64,000 nucleotides of DNA from Primulina eburnea (Eukaryota; Streptophyta; Magnoliopsida; Lamiales; Gesneriaceae), in assembly GCF_022965805.1 (NCBI RefSeq), contig NC_133101.1, forward strand, positions 49,432,342 through 49,496,341, given 5' to 3'. The position numbers and the translations under genes are program-made. Shown piece after piece: positions 33,193-44,634 of this stretch. How positions within the stretch are numbered: the first letter of the stretch is position 1; the number at the start of each line of letters is the position of its first letter. Below the pieces are notes generated by a model. The model worked only from the letters and a program-made list of their open reading frames with translations. It was not told where the DNA came from and made no database searches.

Positions 33193-34762
33193 TGATAAAC
33201 ATAAAAATTGTACATTAATTAAATGTTTTATAATATAAATATATAGTTTTTGTTTTATTAAATTTTTAAATATTATATGTTTTATAATAAATTGTATAAA
33301 ATATAAGTTGTTGTGTAATTATAAGTTTTTACTATTTTTACAGGTTCGATAAAACAAGAATAACCTTGGCGTTGCAAATGGGATTAAGATGATTCTTGGA
33401 CCTGTAGAAAGTTGATGTTAATATCTACAATATTGGTGGCAAGCATGAGATAAAAATCCTCTCACAATTGGGATCAAATTAAGCAACAATTAAAGTTACC
33501 GAAGGAGTGGCAGTTTTACCATGCTCTAGTATTTTGACCATATCTCTCAAACTACTTGGTCAAATATTCTGAAAAAAATACCACAACTAGACAACTCAAT
33601 TATCCACATGTTTCATTTTATGTGAAGAAGAAAATTCGGAGAAGATGCTTGTCAAAAGTGATGTGCAATATAATATTAATTTCTTGGAACACCAATGAAG
33701 ACTTATGTGTAAAAAATAATATTTTATTTGTGGTTGTCTCCCCAAATTTGGCTATAAATAGGGGTGCATTGTAATGTATTGAGATATCCCTCATTCTATG
33801 AACAAATCTTTGAGTTCATAATATTTCTCTCTATATTTTTCTTTTATTTCTTCATTTAAATATAATTAGCATGTTAATTTCATATTCAAAGTTTTACACT
33901 TTGAATAATGAATAGCTAACTTCCTAAAGTTGAGATGATAAGGTGAAGCTCTTGGCATGATAATAAGGTTATTATAAGGTAAGAATCTATGTTTTATATT
34001 ATTTAATCATTATTTATTGTTTATGTTATATTTATTTCTTTAAGCATTTTTATACCCTACTTATAAGTGGGAGTTTTGATTTATTGTTGCTATATGTTAC
34101 ACTAAATTATTGGAACCATTTAAATGTTAGTTTGGTATTACCAACCATTTAAAATGGATGCCTTGAGTTATTATATATAAATATATTATAATATTAAATT
34201 CTTGGAACCATTTAAATGTTAGTTTGGTTTTACCAACCATTTAACTTGGATTCCTTGATTTATTATATATGAATATATTATAGTATTAATTTATTGGTAC
34301 CATTTAAATGTTTGTTTGGTTTTACCAACCATTTAAAGTGGGAACCTTGATTTAGTGTTTACAAATATATATAGCACAATAAATACTTGACCACATTTAT
34401 AAGTTTTGGTATTTATTATGTACTTATAAGATTATAATTTATAACATAATATAAATATGATTATTTAATATATTGGAACCATTTTATTAAGTGGATTTCA
34501 ATATTGTTCGTTAATGTTAACTTTATTAAAATACCAAGAGTGGATCCTTTAATCTCAACTACTTAAATTTAAATTTGAACAATTAAAATTTACCCATTAA
34601 AGATTCAATTAAAATTAAAAAGAAACAAAAACAAAAACAAAAAGACATTGTAGTGGACTTGTAATTACCTTAGCTTCCCTGTGGATACGATATTCGGACT
34701 CACCGAATTATACTACTTGTGGACAACCTGCTCTTGGGAGTGCAACAATCAAAGTCGCAACA
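33193..34762 (+). repeat. 3' LTR of A2
   Basis: 1570 bp, followed by the target duplication GTATG. Differences from the 5' LTR seen by eye: ATATATTACA/ATATGTTACA and AATTCTTGG/AATTATTGG near 34095-34110, and AAATATTC/AAAGATTC near 34600. The equal length and few differences indicate a recent insertion. Confidence 0.95.
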
Positions 34763-36595
34763 GTATGCTTCTCGCCAGTTGAAAATCCATGAGAAGAACT
34801 ACCCTACCCACGATCTTGAGTTGGCAGCCGTAGTTTTTGCCTTGAAGATTTGGAGGCATTATTTGTACGGAGAGAAGTGCCAGATCTTCACCGACCATAA
34901 GAGCCTCAAGTATTTCTTTACGCAAAAAGAGCTAAATATGCGTCAGAGGCGTTGGTTGGAGCTAGTGAAGGACTATGACTGTGACATTAGCTACCACCCG
35001 GGCAAGGCTAATGTAGTTGCGGATGCACTGGGCAGGAAAGTCGCAGTGATGGCTCATTTGATGACTCCGAGACCTCTTCAGTTTGAGATGCAGAGGTTTG
35101 ACCTAGAGACTTATCCTCGAGGTAAAGTTCTCCGTCTATCTACTTTGACGATACATTCTTCTCTTCTAGACCACATTCGCAGTGGACAGTCAGCAGATGA
35201 GTAGTTGGCAAGGTGGAAGCAGAGAGATGAGGCCAATGGCGGTATCTTGTACACTGTTAGCGACGGCATTGTGAGATATCGAGACAGAATGTGGGTTCCT
35301 AGCAGCGATTCTATTCGAGCAGATATTTTGTCAGAGGCCCACATGTCGTCGTACTCTATTCATCCTGGGAGTACGAAGATGTATAAAGATCTGCAGTTGT
35401 TGTATTGGTGGCCCGGAATGAAGAAGGATATCAGACGTTTTGTATCCGAGTGTCTGACGTGCCAGCTAGTGAAAGCGGAACATCATAGACCAGCAGGCTT
35501 GCTCAAGTTTTTTCCTATTCCCGAGTGGAAGTGGGAAAATATTACAATGGACTTCGTGGTAGGTTTGCCGACGTCAGCCAGAGGGTCAAATGCTATCTGG
35601 GTGATTGTTGATCGTTTTACCAAATCCACGCACTTCTTGCCCATTAAGACGACCTTCACCATGATTCAGTATGCAGAGTTGTATATCCGAGAGATATTCA
35701 GACTTCATGGTATTCCCGTTTCTATAGTGTCTGACCGAGATCCTAGATTCACTTCCTCCTTTTGGAAGAGTCTGTATTCAGCTGTGGGTACGAAGTTGAT
35801 GTTTAGCAGTGCCTTCCATCCTCAGACAGATGGTCAGTCAGAGAGAGTTATCCAGAGTTTGGAGGATCTTCTCCGTGCTTGTGTCATCGATTTCTCAAGG
35901 AGTTGGGAGTCGAAGTTGCCATTGGTAGAGTTCACCTATAACAGTTTTTAGTCATCCATAGGTATGGCTCCATATGAAGCATTGTACGGTCGTAAGTGTA
36001 GATCTCCTATTCATTGGGATGAAGTAGGTGAGATATCAGAATTGGGTCCGAAGATTATTCAGCAGACTACCGATGTAGTAGTTAAGATCCATGATAGGAT
36101 GAGGACTGCTCAGAGTAGGCAAAAGAGTTATGCGGATCAGAGGAGGAGAGATATAGAGTTTTCCGTTGGCGACCATGTTTTTGTGAAGATAGCACCTATG
36201 AAAGGTGTCATGCGATTCGGAAAGAAAGGAAAGCTTAGTCCGAGATTCATCGGACCATTTGAGATCATCGACAGGGTTGGGACGTTAGCTTATCGTGTTG
36301 CTCTTCCGCCGAATTTGGCCGGAGTACACAATGTGTTCTACGTCTCTATGCTGAGGAAGCATATGGAAAACCCTTCGCATGTCCTGAATTTTAAAACCGT
36401 TGTAGCTCACTCCGAACCTGTCTTATGAATAAAGACCAGTGCAAATCTTAGACAGACAGGAGAAAAATCTTCGGAACAAACTGATGAAGCTAGTGAAAGT
36501 CAAATGGCTTAATCATTTGGAGGAGGAAGCTACGTGGGAATCAGGAGCCAGAAATGAGGTGTTGGTATCCCGAGTTATTCGGTAAGTTTTAATTT
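34763..36595 (+). pseudogene. E RNase H end and integrase
   Basis: Continues [20 protein letters not shown] from before A2. RNase H ends [12 protein letters not shown]. The integrase zinc domain IHPGSTKMYKDLQ...CLTCQLVKAEH is followed by [21 protein letters not shown] and HPQTDGQSERVIQ. After the TAG at 35949 come APYEALYGRKCRSPIHWDEV, GDHVFVKIAPMKGVMRFG and a chromodomain-like tail (VKWLNHLEEEATWE). Stops at 35203 and 35949 are TAG where Gln is usual; a TGA is near 36426. Inactive. Confidence 0.88.
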
Positions 36596-36612
36596 CAATG
36601 AAGAAATTTTTT

Positions 36613-36625
36613 AAGGGGAGAGAGT
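36613..36625 (+). other. Polypurine tract of E
   Basis: AAGGGGAGAGAGT directly before the LTR start TGTAGAACCCG. Confidence 0.7.
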
Positions 36626-38242
36626 TGTAGAACCCGATAAATCAGGCTACGTATAAGCCATGCATAATTACTATTATTAAATTAAAAATGATTTCTTTTA
36701 TGTTTATGGAGTGTTTAAGGCATTAAAATTTGTTAAGTCATGATAATTTATTTTAAATCGTGGAAGTTTAGTTTTATCTTTTTGGTTAAATACGCGAGGC
36801 CGGATTGGAGTTGGAGTGTTGAGAAAAAATTTAATAAGAAGAAAATATTCCTAAATTTAATTTAAGCCAAGGAATAATTATTAATTTAAAAGAATTTTTA
36901 ATGATTTACTTAATTATTTGGAGTTAAGTAGTAAAAAAGTTCTTTTAAGTCCAATAATTTATTTAAAAGCCTAAATTAAAATGTGTAACCAATTGGGATA
37001 AATTAACCTAGACCTATTTTATTTAAGAAATTGTAACTTAACATGTTAATAATTTATTTTAAGACCTAGCCATGCATGCAAGAAAATTGTTATCCTAAAT
37101 TAAAATATTAATTCACTAAAATAGATAATAAGTGTTTAAAACTTTAAGGAGTTATAATTCATGAATTAAGCAATATTTCTCCGCATTTTTGACAGCAAAT
37201 TTCGGCCCCTTGGAATCAAATCCTCACATGCTTGGCAACTCTCCATTTTTGGATCCCTTCCTTATCCTTTCTTGGTATGATAATCCCTCACTTTTAAATC
37301 ACCAATAATTATTAATTAAGCAATATTCTTGCCTTCATTTTGATAAGACAAAATCGGCCATCACTCCCCCTAAATCACCCCTCAATCCCATGATATCACA
37401 CCTCATTCCTTGTCTAGCAAACAACTAGGATAGAAAGATTTGTTTGCCATTCTATCTCCCCATTTAATTAGTAACCTTCTCCCATCATTCCTTAACACTC
37501 TCCTCCACCCCTCACCTTCGAAATTTCAGAAGAATAAGGCTGAGAAAATCGTGAGTCTTCACCAAGAGAAACAAGAAAGAAAGTAAGAAAGAAAACTCTG
37601 TCTCCGCCACGCCGTATTCGTTGTAATTGTTTGTTTTATTCAAAACAAATTTTCAGGCATGTTTATACGTTTATTTTCTCTTCAATCAAGTCATATATAC
37701 ACTTTTAAACCATATTATGTTCATGAAGCACAAAACTATCTAATTGGACAGCACCTTTTTCCGAAAAACCTGCACCGCTTTCTCGGCCATTCTCCTATGC
37801 TTCACGGGTTGGCTTGTTTTTGTGATTTCTGGGACTGGCTCGCTTCCAAGCGCTCAAGGCTGCATCTAGGCACGTACTAGGGTGTGTTAGGATCATGTTG
37901 GTCCATTATTTTGAGCCCCTACACGCTGGACGAAGACTTGACAGCAACTTTCCCATAGTTGCAAGTTTGAGTCTCGAATATTTTGGTTTTGGGTTGTCTA
38001 AGTTGAAGGTTCGGATCATTTTTGGTCTAAGACTTGTAACCATGGTTAGAACCCTTCCTTAGCATGTCTAGGATGCGACCAAGATGACCCTCAAGGCTTG
38101 GTTCATGGTCTCATCTAAATTTTAAACAGAAAACACAAGTGTCCCTCGGTTTCGATTTTTTTTGTTTTGGGTGTGTGAGTTTCGATCTTGAGGTGTTGGG
38201 TGGATTGTGGTTGGTTTCTAGCCCATAGCCATGGTTCATATA
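36626..38242 (+). repeat. 3' LTR of E, left part
   Basis: Starts TGTAGAACCCGATAAATC. Continues across the inserted element F at 45897. Together the parts give about 3.1 kb, ending CGGGCCTCTTCA, which is roughly inverted to the start. No gene is seen inside. Confidence 0.8.
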
Positions 38243-38289
38243 TGTAGTATCCCGATGCCTAATTTGAGTTAATTATTGGATTAATTATA

Positions 38290-38556
38290 TTTCGGTGGGA
38301 TCGGAAGGACCGAACCGGGTTCGGATCGTCCGAAGAGGGTTCGGATCGTCCGAAGACAGGTGGCTGGACACGTGGAAGACATGCAGAGTTCGGATCGTCC
38401 GATCAGGGTTCGGATCGTCCGAAGACAGGTGTCTGGACACGTGGAAGACATGCAAGGTTCGGATCGTCCGATAAGAGTTCGGAAGGTCCGAAGGGTACAG
38501 GGTTCGGATCGTCCGAAGTGGATCGGATCGTCCGAAGAGGATCGGATCGTCCGATC
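38290..38556 (+). repeat. TTCGGATCGTCCGAA array in U3 of F
   Basis: About nine copies or variants of TTCGGA-TCG-TCCGAA, a 15-bp hyphenated inverted repeat, spaced 20 or about 35 bp apart, ending just before the TATA box. Inside it, a 69-bp unit with GGACACGTGGAAGACATGCA occurs twice. The 3' LTR has one more 20-bp unit (44695-44950). Confidence 0.9.
38368..38444 (+). promoter_or_regulatory. Two ACACGTGG G-box/ABRE-like sites
   Basis: ACACGTGG at 38368-38375 and 38437-38444, about 120-195 bp upstream of the TATA box. The same pair is at 44780-44787 and 44849-44856 in the 3' LTR. This core is bound by bZIP and bHLH factors in plants. Function here is inferred. Confidence 0.45.
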
Positions 38557-38562
38557 GTTGTC

Positions 38563-38570
38563 TATAAATA
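38563..38570 (+). promoter_or_regulatory. TATA box of F
   Basis: TATAAATA in GTCTATAAATAGAGG, immediately after the inverted-repeat array; same in the 3' LTR (about 44975). Confidence 0.75.
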
Positions 38571-39488
38571 GAGGCGCGAGGCTTCACTTTTTACTCGCCA
38601 ATTCCGAGTGTTCCAGAGCGTTTTAGTCGTTTCTGATGGGTTTCTAGCCTTTTCCCGAGGTTTAGGCACTAGCGGGGAGCTACTGGTTTTGTAGCGGAGC
38701 TGTGCTCTAGTTGGGAGCTAGCGGCATCAGTGGGCTGACTACGGACGCAGGCTTGATTCTAGGGCTGATTTCTAGGATCTACTGGTTTGAGGTACGGAAG
38801 TACTATCCGAGATAGCAGGATTGAGTATGCTTTACTATGTGTTGCATGTTTATATGTTGCATTATTATCTGTCATATGATGCATGGTTTATTATGCGGAA
38901 TTTGCATAATCATGTTGAGCCTGATTATCTTTGAGATAGCCTGTTGAGAGGGTACTCAGCCCTCGTTTGTTGTGGATGGTTGGACCCCGTTGGCCGACGG
39001 TGGTCAGGTCACCGGTATATCCACAGGTTTATTTTGGTATGGGAGCCACCTCCTGGTGCGACGGCGCAGAGTGCTACATACCTTGACGTCATTTACCTGA
39101 GCAGTATTTCGATATACCCAGATCCTGGTATCCAGTACATTTTGCATACATGCATGTCATAGTCTTGTATACTCATGCTTTCGGTACTGAGCGTTTTATG
39201 CTCACGTCCTCGGTTTATCTCTGTTTTGGACACCCTATTCGATGGGGCAGGTCTCAGGTTGGACGGTCCAGGAGGGAGTGGACAGGGAGCTGGCAGAGGT
39301 TGACTTGTAGTTATTGGTATTTGTTCTTAGAATTTAGTTCGATCTGGTTGTTTAAGTATTTTGTACTTACAGATTAGATTGGGTTGTATTACTGTTTTTC
39401 CGCTGTTTTACCTGATTCAGTTTTAATGTTAATTTTGCATGCTTAAGTTCTGATTAGTAGGTGATTCTGGAACGGGTCACTACATTTA

Positions 39489-39500
39489 TGGTATCAGAGC
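39489..39500 (+). other. Primer binding site of F (tRNA-iMet)
   Basis: TGGTATCAGAGC, complementary to the 3' end of plant initiator tRNA-Met, five bases after the LTR. Confidence 0.92.
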
Positions 39501-39570
39501 ATGCATTAAGATTTTGGGATTTAGAACTGTTCTTTTGGGTTTAATCTCTGGTAACTTTTGTAGCTAAGAG

Positions 39571-41741
39571 ATGTCTGGTTTTGACGACGATGCTAGTAGT
39601 CATGGCAGCGTTGGACGCTGGGGAGACCGCGACGATCGGGAGCGTCGTCGAGAGCATCGAGAACGTCGTCAACACCGTCGTGATGAGCCTCGGAGTTTTA
39701 GTATGCATCGGTTCTTGCAGATGGGGCCGAAACCTCTTTCGGGCGGTGAGACTCCGGATGTTGCGGAGAACTGGCTTGAGAGGATGGAGAGCTGCTTCAA
39801 GACTTTTCAGTGCTCGGCGGAGCAGCAGATTGATACCCTTGATTTCTTGCTGGAGGGTGGTGCGCGCAAGTGGTGGAGGTCTACCTCTGCACCGATAGTT
39901 CAGCGACAGGGTCGAGTTCTTTGGGCCGATTTCCGAGCCGCTTTCATGTTGCTTTACTTTCCGCCAGCTCTTCTGCAGACCAAGGCGATTGAGTTGATCA
40001 ATCCGAAGCAGGGAAGTTTGTCTGTTGATGAGTATCAGCAGAAGTTCTTTGAGTTGCTTCCGTATGTTCCGCATGTCAGTGACAATGCTAGTGCCAAGTA
40101 TAACAATTTTCTTCAGGGCCTCAATCAGGAGATTTATGATCGGGTTGTTGTCTGCGATGATCCGACATCGTATGAGGGCCTTGTGAATCGTTGTCGCCAG
40201 GCTGAGGGCAGTTTGCTGAGAGGTCGAGCCATGCAGTCTGCTCGTCCTACTAGTTCTTTGGGTCCCCGCGCCCAAGCATTCAAGAAAGCTGGATCTACTT
40301 CTTCTTCCTCTGGATCTGGAGGAGTTCACCATTTTGGGAAGAAGAAGGGCCCGTGTCAGCATTGCGGGAAGGATCATCCGACGGAACGTTGTCGCAAGGT
40401 TGCGGGTGCTTGTTACAAGTGCGGTGAGTTGGGCCACATGAAGAGAGATTGTCCACAGACGGGCGGAGGATCAGGATCTGGTTCTCAGGCTTCAGTTCAT
40501 CAGAGGCCACAGCAGGGACAGTCTACTCAGGGTTCTAACCTCCGACCGCGTACTCAAGGGCAGGTCTTTGCTCTTAACCAGGATCAGGCGGCTGAGGAGA
40601 ACGAGAGAGTTATCGCAGGTGTGTTTTTATTATGTGGATTACCTGCTTACGTTCTCATTGATACTGGTGCATCGCATTCATTCATATCTGCGAGATTTGC
40701 TAAGCGTCATAAGTTACCTTTCACTTCTTTGGACGTTGTGGTATCTGTTTCCACGCCGATGGGTCATTCGGTGCTAGCTAAACGTCTAGTTTTGGGTTGT
40801 CCTCTAGAGTTTGAGGGTAATGTTTTAACTGCTAATTTGATGATTCTTGCGATGGAGGATTTTGATTGCATTCTGGGAATAGATGTGCTGACTGTGTTTA
40901 GAGCTACTGTGGACTGTTATCAGAAGTTTGTGCAGTTTCGTCCAGTTGAGGACGACAGTTGGTTTTTCTATGGAAAGGGAGCGCGACCCCCGATGCCCGT
41001 GGTTTCTGCTCTGAAAGCCTGTCGTGCTTTAGAGTCGGGCGGGGAAGGCTACCTTATCTATGCTATTGATTCGTCCGCAGTTAGTGTCGGTATCAGTGAC
41101 ATTCCAGTGGTTTGCGATTTTCCGGATGTTTTTCCCGAGGAGATTCCTGGTTTTCCTCCCGTTCGGGATGTGGATTTCGGCATTGATTTAGTGCCAGGCA
41201 CGGCACCAATCTCTAGAGCTCCTTATCGTTTAGCTCCATCGGAAATGCAAGAATTGAAACAGCAGTTGCAAGATCTTCTTGACAAGGGGTATATTCGACC
41301 CAATGTGTCCCCGTGGGGAGCACCAGTTCTTTTTGTCAAAAAGAAGGATGGTTCTATGCGGCTCTGCATAGATTATCGGCAGTTGAATCGTGCTACGATA
41401 AAGAATAAGTATCCGTTGCCACGGATTGATGATTTATTTGATCAACTGCAAGGTACCTCTGTGTATTCCAAAATTGATTTAAGGTCTGGTTATCATCAGC
41501 TTCGAGTTCATCAGGGAGATATATCGAAGACTGCATTCAGGACCCGGTATGGGCATTATGAGTTTCTGGTTATGCCTTTTGGGGTGACGAATGCACCAGC
41601 AGTTTTTATGGACCTGATGAATCGGGTATTTCGGGATTTCTTGGATAAGTTTGTTGTGGTGTTTATAGATGATATCTTAATCTATTCTCATGATCAGCAA
41701 GAACACGTACAACACTTAAGGATTATTTTACAGACACTTCG
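39571..41741 (+). pseudogene. F gag-pol, part 1 (gag, protease, RT)
   Basis: From the ATG at 39571: an Arg-rich start, capsid with [11 protein letters not shown] and WADFRAAF, two Cys-His modules ([13 protein letters not shown], then the knuckle [14 protein letters not shown] at residues 281-294), protease with [12 protein letters not shown] (Asp 364), linker [20 protein letters not shown], and RT with [21 protein letters not shown] and FIDDILIYS (about 41662-41688). The frame is intact until [10 protein letters not shown], where plastid DNA begins. There is no intron-like segment before the protease, unlike E and I. The RT catalytic residues are present, so the only visible lesion is the insert. 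Confidence 0.92.
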
Positions 41742-42245
41742 ATCAATCTCTAGTCGCATAGCTTCATAGTAATTCTGTAACGCTTCCGCATAATTTCCTT
41801 CGGATTGAGCTGACATCCGTTACGATCGACATTCAATTAAAAGAATCTCCGTTCCAGAACCGTACGTGAGATTTTCATTTCTATTCGATAGTAAATCTTA
41901 AATATTTTAAGATAATCAAATTTTATTTTGTTTTGTATTTTGAATTCACATGACATTTGAAATGTGTTTTGTTACGCTTCTCTATTTTCATCCTATATAT
42001 TTATATTTCTAATTAGTTATATTATAACTATAACTTAATTAGACATTCCTCGGCTTTCATTCGTAAAGGGGGAAGTTAAGGAAAAAAAAGAATTGACCGT
42101 TCAAGTATCAAAATTGCATGGAAAAAATGGCAGGAAGAGAAACATATATTATGGGGTATATATCAATCCATATTGAATTGTCGATACAGAAATGATAAAA
42201 TCCAATTTGATTGGATCAAATACGGGTTTTCTTATAGGATAAAAT
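41742..42245 (+). other. Nuclear plastid DNA insertion (ycf3 exon 2/intron plus a second piece)
   Basis: On the minus strand, 41742-41815 encodes [20 protein letters not shown] followed by RLEID, the start of exon 2 of plastid ycf3 (pafI). It is preceded on that strand by the group II intron 3' end (CTCACGTACGGTTCTGGAAC, 41850-41875). After about 41878 similarity to that intron stops, and 42060-42245 reads on the plus strand as an open frame of plastid-like composition (IAWKKWQEEKHILWGIYQSI), possibly from ycf1. The two pieces suggest a composite insert. The boundaries are set by resumption of the RT frame ([12 protein letters not shown]). Confidence 0.8.
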
Positions 42246-44495
42246 CAGCTTTATGCGAAGTTGAGTAAATGTGAGTTTTGGATTGACAGGGTTGTATTCC
42301 TTGGTCATGTCATTTCTAGCAAGGGAGTTTCAGTTGACCCAAGCAAGGTGGAAGCGGTATTGAACTGGTCGCGTCCGACGACAGTAGCCGAGATCCGCAG
42401 TTTTCTGGGATTGGCTGGGTATTATCGCCGTTTCATTGTCAACTTCTCTCAGATTACTAAGCCACTCACTCAGCTCACTCGGAAAGATGTTTCATTTGAA
42501 TGGACATCAGAGTGCGAAGAGAGTTTCTTGGAACTTCGCAGACGTTTGACATCTGCGCCTGTTTTGGCTTTACCGTCTGGATCTGGTGGTTTCAGTGTTT
42601 ACACCGATGCCTCTTTACAGGGACTAGGGTGTGTTCTGATGCAGAATGAGCATGTGATTGCTTATGCGTCGAGACAGTTAAAGCCTCATGAGGAAAACTA
42701 TCCTGTTCATGATCTGGAATTAGCAGCGATCGTTTTTACTTTGAAAATCTGGCGCCATTATCTGTATGGTGAGCGATTTGAGATCTTCACTGATCATAAG
42801 AGTTTGAAGTATCTGTTCACTCAGGCTGAGTTGAACATGCGTCAGCGTCGTTGGATGGATCTACTCAAAGATTACGATTGTGAGATCAAGTATCATCCAG
42901 GATCTGCGAATCTCACGGCCGATGCTCTTAGTCGCAAGGTGAGGTTATCTGCTCTTCAGACTTGTGCTGTATCTGGAATTATTCAGGATTTCTGTTCGAT
43001 GGGATTCAATTGTAAGCATCGGAAGGGAACAGAGAGTATCCGTATAGCTACTATTTTGTCCGAGCCAGTTTTGTATTCTCGGATTAGAGATGCTCAGATG
43101 TCTGATTCTAAGGTTCAGAAATTAGCTCGGTTGGCTGATGGAGATAATACTTCTGGTTTCCACTATCAGTCCGAGGGTCTTTTGTGCTTATCTGGTCGTG
43201 TTGTTGTACCGGAAGATGACACTTTGAGGGAGGAGATTTTGTCCCAGGCTCATCGTAGCAAGTTGAGTGTTCATCCAGGGAGCAACAAGATGTATAAGGA
43301 TTTGAGGACTCGATTTTGGTGGAAAGGTATGAAACGTAATGTTTATCAGTATGTCTCCAAGTGCCTAGTCTGTCAGCAGGTGAAGGCTGAGTATCGACGA
43401 CCTGGAGGTTTGTTGCAGAATCTTCCTATTCCGGAGTGGAAGTGGGAGCATATCACGATGGACTTCGTGACTCACTTGCCTATGTCTGTGGGGAATAGAG
43501 ATGCTATCTGGGTGGTAGTGGATCGACTTACTAAGTCTGCCCATTTTCTTCCGTATAACAGAGATTTCACTTTCGATCGGATGGCACGGTTGTACATTCA
43601 GGAGATTGTACGGTTTCATGGTGTGCCCGTGAGTATCGTTAGTGACAGAGATCCTCGATTTACGTCTAGATTTTGGGGCAGCTTTCAGCAAGCTTTGGGC
43701 ACTACCTTGAGTTTGAGTACTGCATATCACCCAGAGACTGACGGTCAGTCAGAGAGGACTATTCGTACTCTTGAGGATATGTTGAGATCTTGTGTGATGG
43801 ATTTCGGGCCAGCTTGGCAGGATCATCTGCCACTGATAGAGTTTGCATACAACAACAGTTTTCATAGGAGTATTGGTATGTCTCCGTTTGAAGCATTGTA
43901 TGGTCGACGTTGTCGTACTCCTCTGTTCTGGGAGGAAGTCGGAGAACGACAGGTCGAGGGTCCAGAATTGATTCAGCAGGCCATGGACAAAGTTTTTGTG
44001 ATCAAACAGCGGATTAAGACTGCTCAGGATCGACAAGCGAGTTATGCGAACACCAAGCGCAGACCTCTTCATTTTGATGCAGGCGAGAAAGTGTTTCTCA
44101 AGGTATCACCTTTTCGGAGGATTCTGAGATTTGGACTCAAGGGTAAGCTATCTCCGAGATTCATTGGTCCTTTTGAGATCTTAGAATGTGTGGGAGACTT
44201 GGCCTACAGATTAGCTTTGCCACCGTATCTGTCTAGTGTTCACAATGTGTTTCATGTGTCCTTGTTGAGACGATACGTAGCGGATGAGTCTCATGTTTTG
44301 CATCCAACAGAAGTTCGGCTGAATCCGGATTTGTCTTTTGTAGAAAGACCGGTTTCGATCTTAGACCGAAAGGATAAGGTACTGCGGAATAAGACTATTC
44401 CTCTTGTCTTAGTGCAGTGGCAGCGCCGAGGTACTGAAGAAGCTACTTGGGAACTAGAGAGTCGCATGCGGTCAGAGCATCCAGAGATGTTCTAG
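42246..44495 (+). pseudogene. F pol, part 2 (RT end, RNase H, integrase, chromodomain-like tail)
   Basis: Resumes [20 protein letters not shown] and stays open to 44495. It contains RNase H ([30 protein letters not shown]), the integrase zinc domain ([10 protein letters not shown] to [11 protein letters not shown]), the catalytic region ([29 protein letters not shown]), [14 protein letters not shown], and the tail [19 protein letters not shown] ending PEMF. No stops or frameshifts. Combined with part 1 the native polyprotein would be about 1480 residues. The insert prevents one continuous translation. Confidence 0.92.
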
Positions 44496-44622
44496 TTGTA
44501 GTATTTTCAGTTATGATTGTAATTTCAGTTGTGCTTTCAGTTGTAATTCATTCTTAAGTTGAATGTATTGTTGTTCAGAATTGTCATTCTTCAGACTCGA
44601 TTTCGCGGACGAAATCCTTTTT

Positions 44623-44634
44623 AGAGGGGGAGAA
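44623..44634 (+). other. Polypurine tract of F
   Basis: AGAGGGGGAGAA immediately before TGTAGTATCC of the 3' LTR. Confidence 0.85.

Larger units (their letters stand above)
23358..34762 (+). mobile_element. Athila-type retrotransposon A2 carrying a LOG gene and a cysteine-rich ORF
   Basis: Complete element of 11,405 bp: LTR 23358-24927, tRNA-Asp PBS, intact gag-pol, cysteine-rich ORF, LOG ORF, 1.2-kb spacer, polypurine tract, LTR 33193-34762. The target duplication GTATG is perfect, and the flanking E frame is restored by removal ([10 protein letters not shown]). Both LTRs are 1570 bp and I see about 3 differences. At a rate of 1.3e-8 per site per year, as used for rice LTRs, that would be below 0.1 million years. 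All three long ORFs are unbroken, so it could be autonomous. Confidence 0.95.
38243..39484 (+). repeat. 5' LTR of F
   Basis: 1242 bp, TGTAGTATCC...GGTCACTACA, preceded by ATATA. U3 holds the inverted-repeat array and G-boxes, followed by the TATA box and the leader. Confidence 0.95.

Noticed and set aside
38285..38626. ORFs of 60-108 codons across the TTCGG array in both F LTRs
   Set aside because: They arise from translation of the tandem repeat and are identical in the two LTRs only because LTRs are copies.
39541..40437. 298-codon minus-strand ORF opposite F gag
   Set aside because: Antisense shadow of the gag frame, Ser/Thr/Arg-rich low-complexity product, no counterpart in other elements.
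41742..42245. Insert in F considered as a natural intron of pol
   Set aside because: No GT-AG borders, and the content matches plastid ycf3 on the opposite strand.
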